Assembly (NCBI RefSeq): GCF_030269905.1
Contig: NZ_BSVC01000001.1
Location: 310,001 to 374,000 of the forward strand
Direction of reading: 5' to 3'
Origin: Pelosinus sp. IPA-1
GTDB lineage: Bacteria; Bacillota; Negativicutes; DSM-13327
DNA length: 64,000 nt
A program made the position numbers and the translations under genes. The notes under the pieces are model-generated. The model worked only from the letters and a program-made list of their open reading frames with translations, ran no database searches and was not told where the DNA came from. Below, piece by piece: positions 1-9,020 of this stretch; within the stretch, counting starts at the first letter, position 1; every line of letters starts with the position of its first letter.

Positions 1-520
1 TAATGACTCCCTCTTTTTCTCCCATAATGCGCAGCCACGTAATTAATCGTTGTTCAATGGTTTGTAATGAAAGATTACTAATGAATTTCTCAGCGTAGGC
101 AAGTCTTTCTGTTAGAGCATGCATCACACCTGCGGAAATTTCTGAGTTTTCCCTCATAATGTTTTTCAAGTCATCTCGGGAAAGTAGACAAATCCCTGTA
201 TCTTCCAATGTCTCTGCATTAAGAAGATAGTGCTGTTCATCCATCAATAATGCTAGCTCTCCGAAGAAGTCTCCAGGTTCTAGTAGGCGCACAATTTGTT
301 GGCGACCATCCTCTGACATTTCATAGACCTTTACCCGTCCATAACGCACAATGTAAAGATGTTTGGCGATGTCTCCTTTATTAAAGAGTACTGTGCCCTT
401 ATGATAATTTTTCTTTCTAATTAGCATATTAATTTTTTGCAATTCATTGATGTGCAGCATCTTAAAGATAGGTACGATACTAGCGCAAATGTGTTCTATT
501 TGGTCTGTGCAATTATGCAT
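1..520 (-). CDS. Crp/Fnr-family transcriptional regulator (partial, 3' end outside window)
   Basis: Reading the minus strand from ATG 518-520 gives about 173 residues without a stop before the window edge; GAGGT lies six bases before the ATG. The visible part is a cyclic-nucleotide-binding type sensor domain (about residues 20-140) with the conserved PGDFFGELALL beta-roll motif, then the start of the dimerisation helix (QRLITWLRIMGE). The helix-turn-helix lies outside the window. Two cysteines near the N-terminus (Cys4, Cys12) recall the FeS-ligating N-terminus of Fnr proteins, but too few ligands are visible to claim a cluster. The gene is divergent from RIC and a flavodiiron protein, so a role as nitric-oxide or oxygen sensor controlling them is likely by inference. 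Confidence 0.85.
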   Translation of the reverse strand, partial: MHNCTDQIEHICASIVPIFKMLHINELQKINMLIRKKNYHKGTVLFNKGDIAKHLYIVRYGRVKVYEMSEDGRQQIVRLLEPGDFFGELALLMDEQHYLLNAETLEDTGICLLSRDDLKNIMRENSEISAGVMHALTERLAYAEKFISNLSLQTIEQRLITWLRIMGEKEGVI

Positions 521-560
521 ATGAATACCTCAATTATTATCTATATTCTTTTCTCTATTA

Positions 561-584
561 TAACTTGTTTAAGGCATAAAGTTA
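561..584. promoter_or_regulatory. Candidate operator in the divergent Fnr/RIC intergenic region
   Basis: A 24-bp element with 6-bp inverted arms, TAACTT and AAGTTA, separated by 12 bases, sits between the divergently transcribed regulator and RIC genes. Its position suits autoregulation plus control of RIC, but it does not match the classic Fnr box well and such short arms can occur by chance in AT-rich DNA. Confidence 0.25.
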
Positions 585-695
585 ATTATAGAAAATTGAT
601 TTATATCACTTCTTTTAATCGGCATAGATAGTATGATTAAATCAAAGTTGTGGGAGATACTGTAGTTAAATAGATTATTTTGGAGGTAAGGAATT

Positions 696-1409
696 ATGGA
701 AAAGAAATTTACATCTAGTCAGGCTGTGGGTGCTATTGTTGCAGAATTCCCTCAAGCGGCTGAAATTTTTAAAGGATACAGAATCGATTTTTGTTGCGGC
801 GGCGACAAAACGCTAAAAGTAGCAGTACAAGAATTAGGGCTTGATGAGAATACTGTATTAGAACAATTAAACCAAGCCTATAGTAAAACAGTAAATCAAA
901 GTAAGAAAAGTGACGAAGTCGATTGGCGTAAGGAGTCCTTTACTACTCTTGTAGATCACATTGTCAATACACATCATCTGTACTTACAAAAAGAACTACC
1001 ACAAATCAGTGAATTTGTAACAAAAATCTTACGTGTTCATGGTCAAAATCATAGTGAATTAACGAGGGTACATAAATTATTCCATACATTAAAAATGGAA
1101 TTAGAGCAACATCTGATAAAAGAAGAGGAGATACTGTTTCCTCTTATAAAACAATATGAAAAGAATCCATCCGATCAGTTACTTGATAAAATTAAACAGG
1201 TGACCAATGATATTGAAGAAGAGCATGAGCAAGCAGGAGATATTATAAAAGAACTGCGTAACATTACTAATCAATATGAGTTGCCCGCGAATACTTGTAC
1301 AACCTATCAACTTGCATATCAAAAATTAGAGGAAATGGAGTCGGATATTTTTCAACACATTCATTTGGAAAATAATATCCTTCATCCCCGTTTGCAAGGT
1401 AGAATTTAA
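696..1409 (+). CDS. ric: Iron-sulfur cluster repair di-iron protein (RIC/ScdA/YtfE)
   Basis: A 237-residue protein, the usual length for the family. The N-terminal ScdA_N domain has the diagnostic FCCGG motif at residues 32-36. A hemerythrin-like domain follows (about residues 80-235) with its di-iron ligands: histidines in VDHIVNTHH, HGQNHSE, LEQHLIKEEE, EEEHEQ and HIHLENN. RIC proteins repair FeS clusters damaged by nitric oxide or oxidants by supplying iron, in the cytoplasm. The start ATG follows GGAGGTAAG. It is followed after 73 bases by a flavodiiron protein and is divergent from a Crp/Fnr regulator, a classic nitrosative-stress arrangement. Confidence 0.93.
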   Translation: MEKKFTSSQAVGAIVAEFPQAAEIFKGYRIDFCCGGDKTLKVAVQELGLDENTVLEQLNQAYSKTVNQSKKSDEVDWRKESFTTLVDHIVNTHHLYLQKELPQISEFVTKILRVHGQNHSELTRVHKLFHTLKMELEQHLIKEEEILFPLIKQYEKNPSDQLLDKIKQVTNDIEEEHEQAGDIIKELRNITNQYELPANTCTTYQLAYQKLEEMESDIFQHIHLENNILHPRLQGRI

Positions 1410-1482
1410 GGATCTAAATAAGAGAGAGTAGCGTGAGAGATAATAATTTCTAAAGATGAAATAAAAGTGTGGGGGAATAAAG

Positions 1483-2673
1483 ATGAGCTTTAAAATTAGA
1501 GACGGTCTTACATGGGTAGGGAAAATTGACTGGGAATTACGGACATTCCATGGCGAAGAATATTCGACTCACAAAGGGACATCTTATAATTCTTATTTGA
1601 TTCAGGACGAGAAGACAGTGTTACTAGATACAGTTTGGATGCCCTTTGCCCACGAATTTATTCAGAACTTAGAACGCGAAATTCCGTTAACAAAAATTGA
1701 TGCTCTTGTCATTACTCATGGTGAAGTTGATCATAGTGGAGCCTTACCTGAACTAATGAAAAAAATTCCTAATGTACCTATTTACTGCACAGCCAATGCG
1801 GTGAAATCCTTAAAGGGACAATATCATCAGGATTGGAATTTTAAAATAGTTAAGACTGGGGATAAGTTGAATTTAGGTTCAAAAGAACTCATCTTTGTAG
1901 AAGCACCAATGCTACACTGGCCCGATACCATGTTTGCCTATATGACAAGTGATAATATCTTGTTCAGCAGCGATGCCTTCGGTCAGCATTATGCATCAGC
2001 GCTCATGTACAATGATCTTGTGGACCAAGGAGAATTGTACCAGGAATGCACAAAATATTATGCTAATATCTTGACTCCTCTAAGTAAATTTGTTGATAAA
2101 AAGATCAAGGAAGTTGTAGGCCTGAATTTACCAGTTGATATGATTTGTTCTAGTCATGGCGTTATTTGGCGCGATAACCCATTACAAATTGTTACTCAAT
2201 ATGCTAAGTGGGCCCTAGATTACCAAGAAAATCAAATTACCATCATATATGATACTATGTGGAATGGCACTCGTCGCATGGCCGAGGAAGTTGCCAAAGG
2301 AATACAATCAGTAGATGATAAAGTAGTTGTAAAGTTATTTAATAGTGCAAAAGCGGATAAAAATGATATTATTAGCGAAGTGTTTAAATCAAAAGCAATT
2401 ATTCTGGGTTCTCCCACAGTTTACAAAGGAGTATTGTCCTCTATTGCAGGGATTATGGAAGAAATAAAAGGTTTGGATTTTAAAAACAAGAAAGCTGCTG
2501 CTTTTGGTGCTTACGGATGGAGTGGGGAAGGGACTAAGGTTTTATCTAGTTTACTGCAAAGCAGTGGTTTTACCTTAGTCAATGACGGATTGCGTGAACT
2601 ATGGAACCCAGACGAGCAGGCTATTGAAAATTGTAAAAAATTCGGTAGGGATTTTCTCGCAATGATCAAATAA
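1483..2673 (+). CDS. fprA: A-type flavodiiron protein (NO/O2 reductase)
   Basis: A 396-residue cytoplasmic enzyme of standard two-domain size. The metallo-beta-lactamase-like domain (residues 1-250) has the di-iron signature HGEVDH at 79-84, then a ligand in PMLHWPDTM, the bridging Asp in FSSDAFGQH and the last His in CSSHGVIW. The flavodoxin domain (about 253-396) starts IIYDTMWNGT, the FMN phosphate loop. There is no rubredoxin or flavin reductase extension, so it needs an external electron donor. The family reduces O2 to water or NO to N2O; the RIC gene just upstream favours a nitrosative or oxidative defence role. The ribosome site is GGGGG before ATG. Confidence 0.94.
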   Translation: MSFKIRDGLTWVGKIDWELRTFHGEEYSTHKGTSYNSYLIQDEKTVLLDTVWMPFAHEFIQNLEREIPLTKIDALVITHGEVDHSGALPELMKKIPNVPIYCTANAVKSLKGQYHQDWNFKIVKTGDKLNLGSKELIFVEAPMLHWPDTMFAYMTSDNILFSSDAFGQHYASALMYNDLVDQGELYQECTKYYANILTPLSKFVDKKIKEVVGLNLPVDMICSSHGVIWRDNPLQIVTQYAKWALDYQENQITIIYDTMWNGTRRMAEEVAKGIQSVDDKVVVKLFNSAKADKNDIISEVFKSKAIILGSPTVYKGVLSSIAGIMEEIKGLDFKNKKAAAFGAYGWSGEGTKVLSSLLQSSGFTLVNDGLRELWNPDEQAIENCKKFGRDFLAMIK

Positions 2674-2743
2674 AAGCAGGAAAAATAGATAGATATCGTG
2701 AAGAGTAACTAATCATAAATTTCTTGATGCAGGAGGATGGGTT

Positions 2744-2899
2744 TTGTCTGATATTATTACTCTTCTATTAATGATAGGTGTACCGTTTTTTTTATTTTTA
2801 GCAGTGAAAAAAAGGGTAAAGCAAGAGAGTAGCTGGAAATTATATGCAGGTGTAGCTGCAGGCATTTTTGTATTACTAATTATTATTGCAAAAATGTAA
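2744..2899 (+). CDS. Small membrane protein, TTG start
   Basis: A 51-residue open frame begins with TTG 2744-2746, preceded by GGAGG seven bases upstream. Two hydrophobic stretches (about residues 3-19 and 35-50) flank a basic loop with KKRVKQE, giving a small hairpin membrane protein. A strong terminator follows its stop by 8 bases, which supports it being a real gene. It may be co-transcribed with the flavodiiron gene 70 bases upstream. No family is recognised. Confidence 0.6.
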   Translation: MSDIITLLLMIGVPFFLFLAVKKRVKQESSWKLYAGVAAGIFVLLIIIAKM

Positions 2900-2906
2900 A
2901 TAAGAT

Positions 2907-2946
2907 CAAACATTGACTTTTTAGCAATAGTCAATGTTTGTTTTGT
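2907..2946 (+). terminator. Rho-independent terminator
   Basis: An 11-bp stem (CAAACATTGAC with GTCAATGTTTG) is followed by TTTTGTT. It ends the small membrane gene and probably the RIC/flavodiiron unit. Confidence 0.85.
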
Positions 2947-3052
2947 TACTTTCATGGATATCAGCAGGGAAAGATTGGGGAATGTAGAAAGAGAATAGAT
3001 AGATTCATTAATGAAAAATGGTTCATGTAAATGAAATAGGAGGCTATAGGAT

Positions 3053-3832
3053 ATGAAGACATTGCAGAATAAAATTGTATTCATTAGCGGCGCCAGTAGT
3101 GGAATTGGTAGGGCTTGCGCTGAATTGTTTGCACAGGCAGGGGCAAAAGTAATCCTGTGTGCAAGAAGTGTTGAGAAGGTACAAGAAATAGCCGATGTTT
3201 TAAAGGCTAAGTACCAAACAGATGCATTAGCGCTAAAGCTTGACGTCCAAGATAAAAACGCAGTAAACGAGATAGTGGATACATTGCCTTCCGAATGGGA
3301 AAAAATAGATATTCTAGTCAATAATGCAGGTTTGGCCCGCGGTTTAGAAAAACTTCACCAAGGCGATGTAGAAGATTGGGAAGCTATGATTGACACTAAT
3401 GTTAAGGGGTTATTGTATCTGACGAGAAAGATTGTTCCTCAAATGTTAGAAAATAAAGTGAATGGGCATGTCATTAATATCGGTTCCATTGCTGGCATTC
3501 ATGCTTATCCAGGTGGTGCAGTCTATTGTGCTACAAAATCAGCAGTCAAATTTTTAAGTGATGGACTTAGAATGGATGTGGTAGATACACCGATCAGAGT
3601 CACTAATATTCAGCCGGGTATGGTTGAAACCAACTTCAGTGTAATTAGGTTCCACGGCGACAAAGGAAAAGCTGACAATGTATATGATGGGATTAAGCCT
3701 CTTGTTGCAGAGGATATAGCAGACATTGTTGTATATGCAGCCAGTGCACCAGCTCATGTTCAAATTTGTGAAGTAACAGTTACACCTACCAACCAAGCTA
3801 CGGGTGGTATCTTACATAAAGAGAAAAAATAA
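3053..3832 (+). CDS. SDR-family NADP-dependent oxidoreductase (YdfG-like)
   Basis: A 259-residue classical short-chain dehydrogenase. The Rossmann nucleotide motif SGASSGIGRA is at about residues 11-20, the NNAG motif at about 90-93 and the catalytic Tyr-Lys in YCATK near 159-163, with the active-site Ser in IGSIAG. An Arg after the second strand (CARS) favours NADP(H). The closest functional group by motif is the YdfG type (3-hydroxy acid or serine dehydrogenase), but the substrate cannot be fixed from sequence. GGAGG precedes the ATG. It stands alone between two terminators. Confidence 0.88.
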   Translation: MKTLQNKIVFISGASSGIGRACAELFAQAGAKVILCARSVEKVQEIADVLKAKYQTDALALKLDVQDKNAVNEIVDTLPSEWEKIDILVNNAGLARGLEKLHQGDVEDWEAMIDTNVKGLLYLTRKIVPQMLENKVNGHVINIGSIAGIHAYPGGAVYCATKSAVKFLSDGLRMDVVDTPIRVTNIQPGMVETNFSVIRFHGDKGKADNVYDGIKPLVAEDIADIVVYAASAPAHVQICEVTVTPTNQATGGILHKEKK

Positions 3833-3837
3833 AGAAG

Positions 3838-3880
3838 ACTAAGATTCAGATGGAGTTTTAACTCCATCTGAATCTTAGCC
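3838..3880 (+). terminator. Terminator after the SDR gene
   Basis: A long stem (CTAAGATTCAGATGGAGT with its complement) and four-base loop begin six bases after the SDR stop. The U-run is weak (CCCTTCTT), so it may end SDR transcripts imperfectly or act in both directions. Confidence 0.7.
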
Positions 3881-3886
3881 CTTCTT

Positions 3887-4067
3887 ATCCAGGGACTTAG
3901 CCGCTCTTAACTCCCACTTATATAAGTGATCCTTGGGGCCGGAGACCCTTAGAGCGAACTTATTTCGAGTTTACAGCCTGTTTCCCTGACCATAAAGGGC
4001 AGGGAATTACAGACTGTTAACGAGATGAAGATAGGAGTCTTAGAGCAGTTTAGTCATCGGATAAATA
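3887..4067 (+). ncRNA. Unassigned structured RNA, about 180 nt, ending in a terminator
   Basis: This stretch has no open frame but folds well by eye. Its ends pair: TTATCC and GACTTAGCCGCTC on the 5' side with GAGCAGTTTAGTC and GGATAA on the 3' side. Inside, CTCTTAACTCC pairs with GGAGTCTTAGAG. A further helix joins GTTTACAG (near 3971) to CTGTTAAC (near 4015), enclosing a TCCCTG/CAGGGA hairpin; CACTTATATAAGTG is another hairpin. A terminator follows at 4077-4113. The length and long closing stem are 6S-RNA-like, but the branched interior does not clearly match, and I cannot name the family. It could also be a leader of the downstream purine permease, though no purine-riboswitch core was seen. 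Confidence 0.55.
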
Positions 4068-4076
4068 GATTGCTAA

Positions 4077-4113
4077 GAGAACCATCTAAACAGAAATGTT
4101 TAGGTGGTTTTTT
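4077..4113 (+). terminator. Terminator of the structured RNA
   Basis: The 11-bp stem ACCATCTAAAC / GTTTAGGTGGT is followed by TTTTTTAG. It separates the structured RNA from the permease gene. If it were a leader, this would be its attenuator. Confidence 0.8.
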
Positions 4114-4203
4114 AGTATATACATACTTAGTGATATATGATAAAATAAATTTCGGCCTTTTGGCCAAAATACATAATGAGAAAAAAGAATAGAGGTGTTC
4201 TAA

Positions 4204-5502
4204 TTGAGTTCATGGTTTCGACTAGAAGAGCGGGGAACTACGATATCGACTGAAATCATTGCTGGTATCACTACTTTTTTAACAATGGTGTATATTGTCA
4301 TCGTAAATCCTGCTGTTTTACATATTGCTGGCATGGATTTTGACGGTGTATTTATGGCGACCATTTTAGCAAGTGCTTTAGCAACTTTGATTATGGGGAT
4401 ATTTGCTAATTATCCCATTGCGATAGCACCAGGCATGGGGATGAATGCATACTTTTCCTATAGTGTTGTATTAGCAAGCGGACATTCTTGGCAGGTAGCA
4501 CTAGGAGCCGTATTTATAACAGGAATTATATTCCTATTGCTTTCCTTAACCAAATTTCGTTATGTTCTCATTGATTCCATTCCTACAAGCTTAAAACATG
4601 CAATTACTGCAGGTATTGGTTTATTTATCTCTTTTATTGGGCTACAGAATGCGAAGATTGTGGTTGCCTCCCCGGCAACCTTAGTAACATTAGGTAATTT
4701 AGGTGAACCAATTACCTTTATGTCAATCGTTGGTCTTGTCATTGCCCTAATCTTAATGGTTTACCGTGTCAAAGGTGCCATATTTGTTGGTATGCTGATT
4801 ACTTCTGCTATTGCCTATTTTCGAGGTATGTTAGTATTGCCAGATAGTTTGTTTATGGTGCCCCATGGTATTGTAAATACTGCGTGGCAAATGAATGTGG
4901 CGGGCGTATTTGAGCAAGGGCTCTATGCAGTGGTATTTACATTCTTACTGATCACCTTGTTTGATACGACGGGTACTATGTTAGGAGTAGCTGAGCAGGC
5001 TGGATTGTTAAAGGACGGGAAGTTTCCTCGTGTACGAGGAGCACTCTTAGCCGATGCCGTAGGTACCACCGTAGGAGCTGCTTTAGGTACGAGCCCAACT
5101 TCTGCCTACATTGAATCAAGTTCGGGTGTTGCCGTAGGGGGACGTACCGGTTTGACGGCTGTCGTAACGGCAATTTTGTTGCTGGTTACCTTGTTTTTTG
5201 CGCCTGTAGCAAAAATGTTGGCGAGTATACCAGCTGTTACGGCACCTGCTTTGATTATTGTCGGGTTCTTCATGATGGAAGGATTACGGAGTATTGATTG
5301 GGGAGATTTAGAAGAAGCCTTTCCAGCTTTTTTAATTGTGATTGCCATGCCTTTAACTTATAGCATTGCTACAGGTATTGGTATTGGATTTATTGTATAT
5401 CCTATTTTAAAGGTACTGCGTGGAAAAGCAGGTGCAGTTCACCCTATATTATACGTATTTGCAATATTGTTTTTCATACAGCTAGGCTTTTTTAGCCATT
5501 GA
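4204..5502 (+). CDS. NCS2-family purine permease (AzgA/PbuG-like)
   Basis: A 432-residue, highly hydrophobic protein of about 13-14 membrane segments. It opens with [21 protein letters not shown] and has the AzgA-group motifs [12 protein letters not shown] (near residue 78) and [19 protein letters not shown] (near 297), typical of proton-coupled hypoxanthine/guanine/adenine permeases. The start is TTG 4204 with AGAGGTG upstream; the next in-frame candidates would cut into the conserved N-terminus. It lies directly downstream of the structured RNA. The exact purine substrate is not known. Confidence 0.92.
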   Translation: MSSWFRLEERGTTISTEIIAGITTFLTMVYIVIVNPAVLHIAGMDFDGVFMATILASALATLIMGIFANYPIAIAPGMGMNAYFSYSVVLASGHSWQVALGAVFITGIIFLLLSLTKFRYVLIDSIPTSLKHAITAGIGLFISFIGLQNAKIVVASPATLVTLGNLGEPITFMSIVGLVIALILMVYRVKGAIFVGMLITSAIAYFRGMLVLPDSLFMVPHGIVNTAWQMNVAGVFEQGLYAVVFTFLLITLFDTTGTMLGVAEQAGLLKDGKFPRVRGALLADAVGTTVGAALGTSPTSAYIESSSGVAVGGRTGLTAVVTAILLLVTLFFAPVAKMLASIPAVTAPALIIVGFFMMEGLRSIDWGDLEEAFPAFLIVIAMPLTYSIATGIGIGFIVYPILKVLRGKAGAVHPILYVFAILFFIQLGFFSH

Positions 5503-5505
5503 TGC

Positions 5506-5546
5506 AAAGAGAGTATTAGACGAAATGATGCTAATACTCTCTTTCT
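5506..5546 (+). terminator. Terminator after the purine permease
   Basis: The 14-bp stem AAAGAGAGTATTAG / CTAATACTCTCTTT has an 11-base loop and ends in TTTCTTG. Confidence 0.85.
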
Positions 5547-5682
5547 TGAAGGTAATCTTTATAGAGTATTTCCAGGAAATATGGCAAATGATTTCTCAAT
5601 AATAAGGCATATGGTATGAAATAGTTGTACAAACTGGTATAATGACGAATAATCCAGAAGGATGAAGAAGAGGTGTTTTTAA

Positions 5683-7017
5683 ATGGCTGATTTTAGTTCC
5701 CTAGGTATTAGACCCGAAATTAATGCTATATTGGCACAAAACGGTATTACCGTACCCACAGATATACAAATACAGGCGATTCCGGTTTTACTGGCAGGTA
5801 AGGATGTTGTCGGACAATCTCAAACAGGTACAGGAAAAACTTTGGCATTTGTTTTGCCAATTTTAGAAAAAATTGAAGTGAATAAACCCATCGTACAAGC
5901 TTTAATCATTACTCCAACGAGAGAATTAGCCCTTCAAATTACGCAGGAAGTAACCAAATTGGCGGATAAGCTAGGAGTTCAGGTATTATCTGTATATGGT
6001 GGGCAAGATGTAGATCGACAAATCAAGAAATTAAAAAGTGGTGCTCAAATTGTAATAGGTACTCCTGGTCGCTTAATGGATCATTTACGACGCAAAACTA
6101 TTTATCTTTCAGGGGTAAGTAAGCTAGTATTAGATGAAGCGGATCAAATGCTACATATGGGATTTTTGGATGATGTGGAGGAATTAGTTCGTCAGACATC
6201 CCCCAAACGACAAACGATGCTCTTTTCAGCAACTATGCCCTCTAAGGTTCGTGGACTTGCAGATCGTTATATGCGAAAACCCGTTGACATTCGGGTACAA
6301 ACCTCTAATATTACATTAGACGAAATCAAACAGATCATGGTAGAGGTTCCAGAACCGGAAAAGATGGCAAAGCTATGTACCATGATTGACGAATATCGCC
6401 CTTACTTGGCTATCGTTTTTTGTCATACAAAGCAGCGTGCCACGGCCGTGAATATGGCCCTTTCGCAGAAAGGGTATGATACAGATGAACTTCATGGAGA
6501 TTTGTCTCAGGCAAAGCGTGAGCAGGTTATGAGACGTTTTCGTGAGGCGAAAATTCAGATCTTAGTAGCAACGGATATTGCGGCTAGAGGATTGGATGTA
6601 GAAGGAATTACTCATGTATTTAATTATGATATTCCACATGATGTTGATAGCTACATTCATCGTATTGGACGAACAGGACGTGCAGGACAAACTGGTATGG
6701 CAATTACTCTTATCGATCCTCATGAGCAGCCTTATGTGCGCCTCATTGAACAAGGGATCAGTGCATCCATTGAGAAACATAAAGTAAGTGGTCAAAGAGT
6801 AATTAGTAAAGATAAGAGAAGAGTTTTCCAAGAAAAGGGAGAAGAAAAAACAAAAGTACGAGTAGAAAAGAAGGAAAATCCATTTATCCTAGGAAAACCA
6901 GAGAAAAAAAAGCCAGTCGGTCACAGTGGGGCTAATATCAGAAGCCGACGTAAACCAAAGGATACTGAGAAGTCCAATCAGCAGTTCCAAGGCAAAAGCA
7001 AAGGCAAAAAAAAGTAG
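5683..7017 (+). CDS. DEAD-box ATP-dependent RNA helicase
   Basis: A 444-residue DEAD-box protein with all core motifs in order: Q motif (PTDIQIQAIP), Walker A SQTGTGKT near residue 46, PTRELA, TPGR, DEAD near 150, SAT, and the C-terminal ARGLD and HRIGRTGRAG. A basic, lysine-rich tail of about 75 residues follows, suited to RNA binding. It resembles the CshA/CshB/RhlE group, which unwinds RNA in ribosome assembly or mRNA decay, often in the cold. AGAGGTG lies 10 bases before the ATG. Confidence 0.94.
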   Translation: MADFSSLGIRPEINAILAQNGITVPTDIQIQAIPVLLAGKDVVGQSQTGTGKTLAFVLPILEKIEVNKPIVQALIITPTRELALQITQEVTKLADKLGVQVLSVYGGQDVDRQIKKLKSGAQIVIGTPGRLMDHLRRKTIYLSGVSKLVLDEADQMLHMGFLDDVEELVRQTSPKRQTMLFSATMPSKVRGLADRYMRKPVDIRVQTSNITLDEIKQIMVEVPEPEKMAKLCTMIDEYRPYLAIVFCHTKQRATAVNMALSQKGYDTDELHGDLSQAKREQVMRRFREAKIQILVATDIAARGLDVEGITHVFNYDIPHDVDSYIHRIGRTGRAGQTGMAITLIDPHEQPYVRLIEQGISASIEKHKVSGQRVISKDKRRVFQEKGEEKTKVRVEKKENPFILGKPEKKKPVGHSGANIRSRRKPKDTEKSNQQFQGKSKGKKK

Positions 7018-7079
7018 AACTTGACAAGGTCTTACTCTATTCTTATATAATATAATTAGTAAATAAAGGAGGTCGGGTT

Positions 7080-7442
7080 ATGAATTTTAAATTTGCTCAT
7101 AACAATCTAAATGTTTTAGATTTGAAAAAAAGCATGGAGTTTTACGAAAAAGCTCTGGGACTTGTAGAAACAGCAAGACGTGAAAAGGAAAATTTCACCC
7201 TTGTTTTTTTGGGCGATAACCAAACACCACATAAGCTAGAATTAACTTGGTTGAAAGATCGAACTACTTCCTATAACCTAGGGGACAATGAAATCCATCT
7301 TGCCTTTATTACCGATGATATGGAAAAAGCTCATGCGTTACATAAAGAAATGGATTGTATTTGCTATGAAAATAAGGCAATGGGTATTTATTTTATCCAA
7401 GATCCAGATGGATACTGGCTAGAAATAGTGCCTCAAAGATAA
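7080..7442 (+). CDS. gloA: VOC-family protein, glyoxalase I-like
   Basis: A 120-residue two-repeat vicinal-oxygen-chelate protein. The metal ligands of glyoxalase I can be followed: His8 in FAHNNLNV, Glu in LELTW near residue 58, His in EIHLAF and Glu in WLEIVP near the end. Glyoxalase I isomerises the methylglyoxal-thiol hemithioacetal; low-G+C anaerobes may use another thiol than glutathione. GGAGGTCGG precedes the ATG. It is 62 bases after the helicase and may be co-transcribed with it. Confidence 0.8.
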   Translation: MNFKFAHNNLNVLDLKKSMEFYEKALGLVETARREKENFTLVFLGDNQTPHKLELTWLKDRTTSYNLGDNEIHLAFITDDMEKAHALHKEMDCICYENKAMGIYFIQDPDGYWLEIVPQR

Positions 7443-7464
7443 TAGAAATAGAAGACTTAAAATG

Positions 7465-7506
7465 AAAAAACGACAGGTTGTTAGCTAACAGCCTGTCGTT
7501 TTTGCG
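7465..7506. terminator. Bidirectional terminator between convergent genes
   Basis: The stem AAAAACGACAGGCTGTT-like arms (AACGACAGG...CCTGTCGTT) are flanked by A-run and T-run, serving both the glyoxalase gene and the HD-GYP gene. Confidence 0.85.
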
Positions 7507-7515
7507 TGTACTTCC

Positions 7516-8643
7516 TTATAAAGTTAACTTTGCAATAAATACATCTTTATTTTTGCTTAAATCAATAAATTGACCATTATCTGTACGGACGACAAGAGAC
7601 ATAAAGAAAGGATGATTATAAATAATTTCCGCCTTGCGCCCATCGTTTAGTTCTACATTTAAATTAAAATCAAAGCTTTCCAAGTAATGATCAAAAATAT
7701 CGATGATAGCTGTATTGAATTTCGTTGCACCTTCTTGTGTTAACTTGGTACGAATTGCAAAAAAGTCAGGAGTTGTACCTTTTTCATGGAGTAAAGAATC
7801 AAAGAGATTCGCATACCCAACAATTTGTGCATAAGGATGAATTTTGGCGGCAGACAAGTGTAGCGGAAAACCACTACCATCTAGGTATTCGTGATGATGT
7901 AACAAGATGAGAGTTGCTTCTCGCGGGAGGCCTAGACTTTTCACTAAATCGTAGCCAGCTTGTACATGTCCTTGGTAAAGGGACTGCTCTTCTAAAGATT
8001 TGCAATCATCTTTACTAAAGATATTGTCCGGTAATTGTATTTTACCTATATCGTGGATTAAGGCACCTAACACAATGGTATGGATGGCATCCTCTGAATA
8101 ACCTAACAACTTAGCTATCTTTGCAGAAATAATCGCGACAGACATACTATGATTGATTAAGTTCTCATGTCGGTCAGCAGTAATTTCCCGCTGCAAGGTA
8201 TAGGCAAGTACGCCTGTTGTTGTTGTCGCATATTTGCAGATAATGTTGGCGATCACTGTCAATGAGGTAATGTCTTTCGATTCTTTAAGGTCTAATAAGA
8301 TCTTTGAGAATTTGTGGCTAATATCACCATATTGTTGTGAGGATTTCTCATTAAAAATAGAGGTTATTTCAGTTGGTTCCGTTTCTGCGATTGTTTTTAT
8401 TTTGTCAAAGAGTTGGCTGTTCTTTGCGATGATTTCATCGAATTGTAGAGATAAGCGTAAATCATCATCGGTGTCCTTTTCTTCACGTAACCGAATTTCA
8501 TGCACTCCCCATAATGCTAGCAGTGAAATTGTTTTCTCAGAGAGAGTAGTGCCTGCTGCTAGTAGAACTTGCCCTTCTGGGTTTAAAATGTGTTCTGCGA
8601 TTATATCGCCGGGTTTTAGCTCTTTTGTTTTGGCTTTAATCAT
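7516..8643 (-). CDS. HD-GYP domain protein, probable c-di-GMP phosphodiesterase
   Basis: A 375-residue protein without membrane segments. Residues 1-55 form a small beta-rich N-terminal module (PGDIIAEHILNPEGQVLLAAG) shared with the other HD-GYP protein of this window. The HD-GYP domain spans about 145-310: HDIGKI near 195, HH and DGSGFP near 250. The third glycine-rich motif is GSGFP, not canonical GYP, so activity against c-di-GMP or another cyclic dinucleotide is likely but not certain. A C-terminal extension of about 65 residues is unassigned. GGAGG precedes the ATG. Confidence 0.87.
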   Translation of the reverse strand: MIKAKTKELKPGDIIAEHILNPEGQVLLAAGTTLSEKTISLLALWGVHEIRLREEKDTDDDLRLSLQFDEIIAKNSQLFDKIKTIAETEPTEITSIFNEKSSQQYGDISHKFSKILLDLKESKDITSLTVIANIICKYATTTTGVLAYTLQREITADRHENLINHSMSVAIISAKIAKLLGYSEDAIHTIVLGALIHDIGKIQLPDNIFSKDDCKSLEEQSLYQGHVQAGYDLVKSLGLPREATLILLHHHEYLDGSGFPLHLSAAKIHPYAQIVGYANLFDSLLHEKGTTPDFFAIRTKLTQEGATKFNTAIIDIFDHYLESFDFNLNVELNDGRKAEIIYNHPFFMSLVVRTDNGQFIDLSKNKDVFIAKLTL

Positions 8644-9020
8644 GTTATATCCTCCTAGTTGAAAAACTCTAAATGAGTTTTTTACCTTTGTTCCGTGCAG
8701 CTAAAAAACATAGTTTAAAATAATTTACATTTTATAACAGTTGTAATCATAGCATTGTTTATAGAATAAAACATTTTCTAGGTATGTACCTCTATCAAAA
8801 GGTATAGAGATGCAAAAATACTAGGAAAAATCAATAAAAGTTTACTTATTAAAATCATATAACAAAATCGAAAATTTAGCGAGAAGAATTTGTCGAAGTA
8901 TGGGAAAATAGATGGAAAATTATAATCACCATCACAGAGTAAGAAAAATGCAGGATAATGTTGATAAATCTAGAAATACAAGAAAGCAAGGAATATGTTA
9001 TAGGAAGGATGTTTATTTAA
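8644..9020. other. Intergenic region between divergent genes, 377 bp
   Basis: Very AT-rich. The only clear structure is a short hairpin at 8662-8683 (AAAAACTC / GAGTTTTT) just upstream of the HD-GYP ribosome site, which on the minus strand could be a weak attenuator. I looked for a c-di-GMP aptamer here and found none. Promoters for both genes must lie here but no convincing pair of hexamers stood out. Confidence 0.5.

Noticed and set aside
437-631. Plus-strand 64-codon frame at the start of the window
   Set aside because: It overlaps the start of the Fnr-like gene on the other strand and has AT-rich composition and no ribosome site.
2713-3321. Minus-strand 202-codon frame
   Set aside because: It runs antisense across the small membrane gene, a terminator and the start of the SDR gene, so it is a shadow frame.
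3880-4200. Purine riboswitch before the NCS2 permease
   Set aside because: The structured RNA is clear, but the purine aptamer's conserved loops and junction were not found.
8644-9020. Possible c-di-GMP riboswitch upstream of the first HD-GYP gene
   Set aside because: No GGACGCAAAG-type core or matching 3' block was found on either strand.
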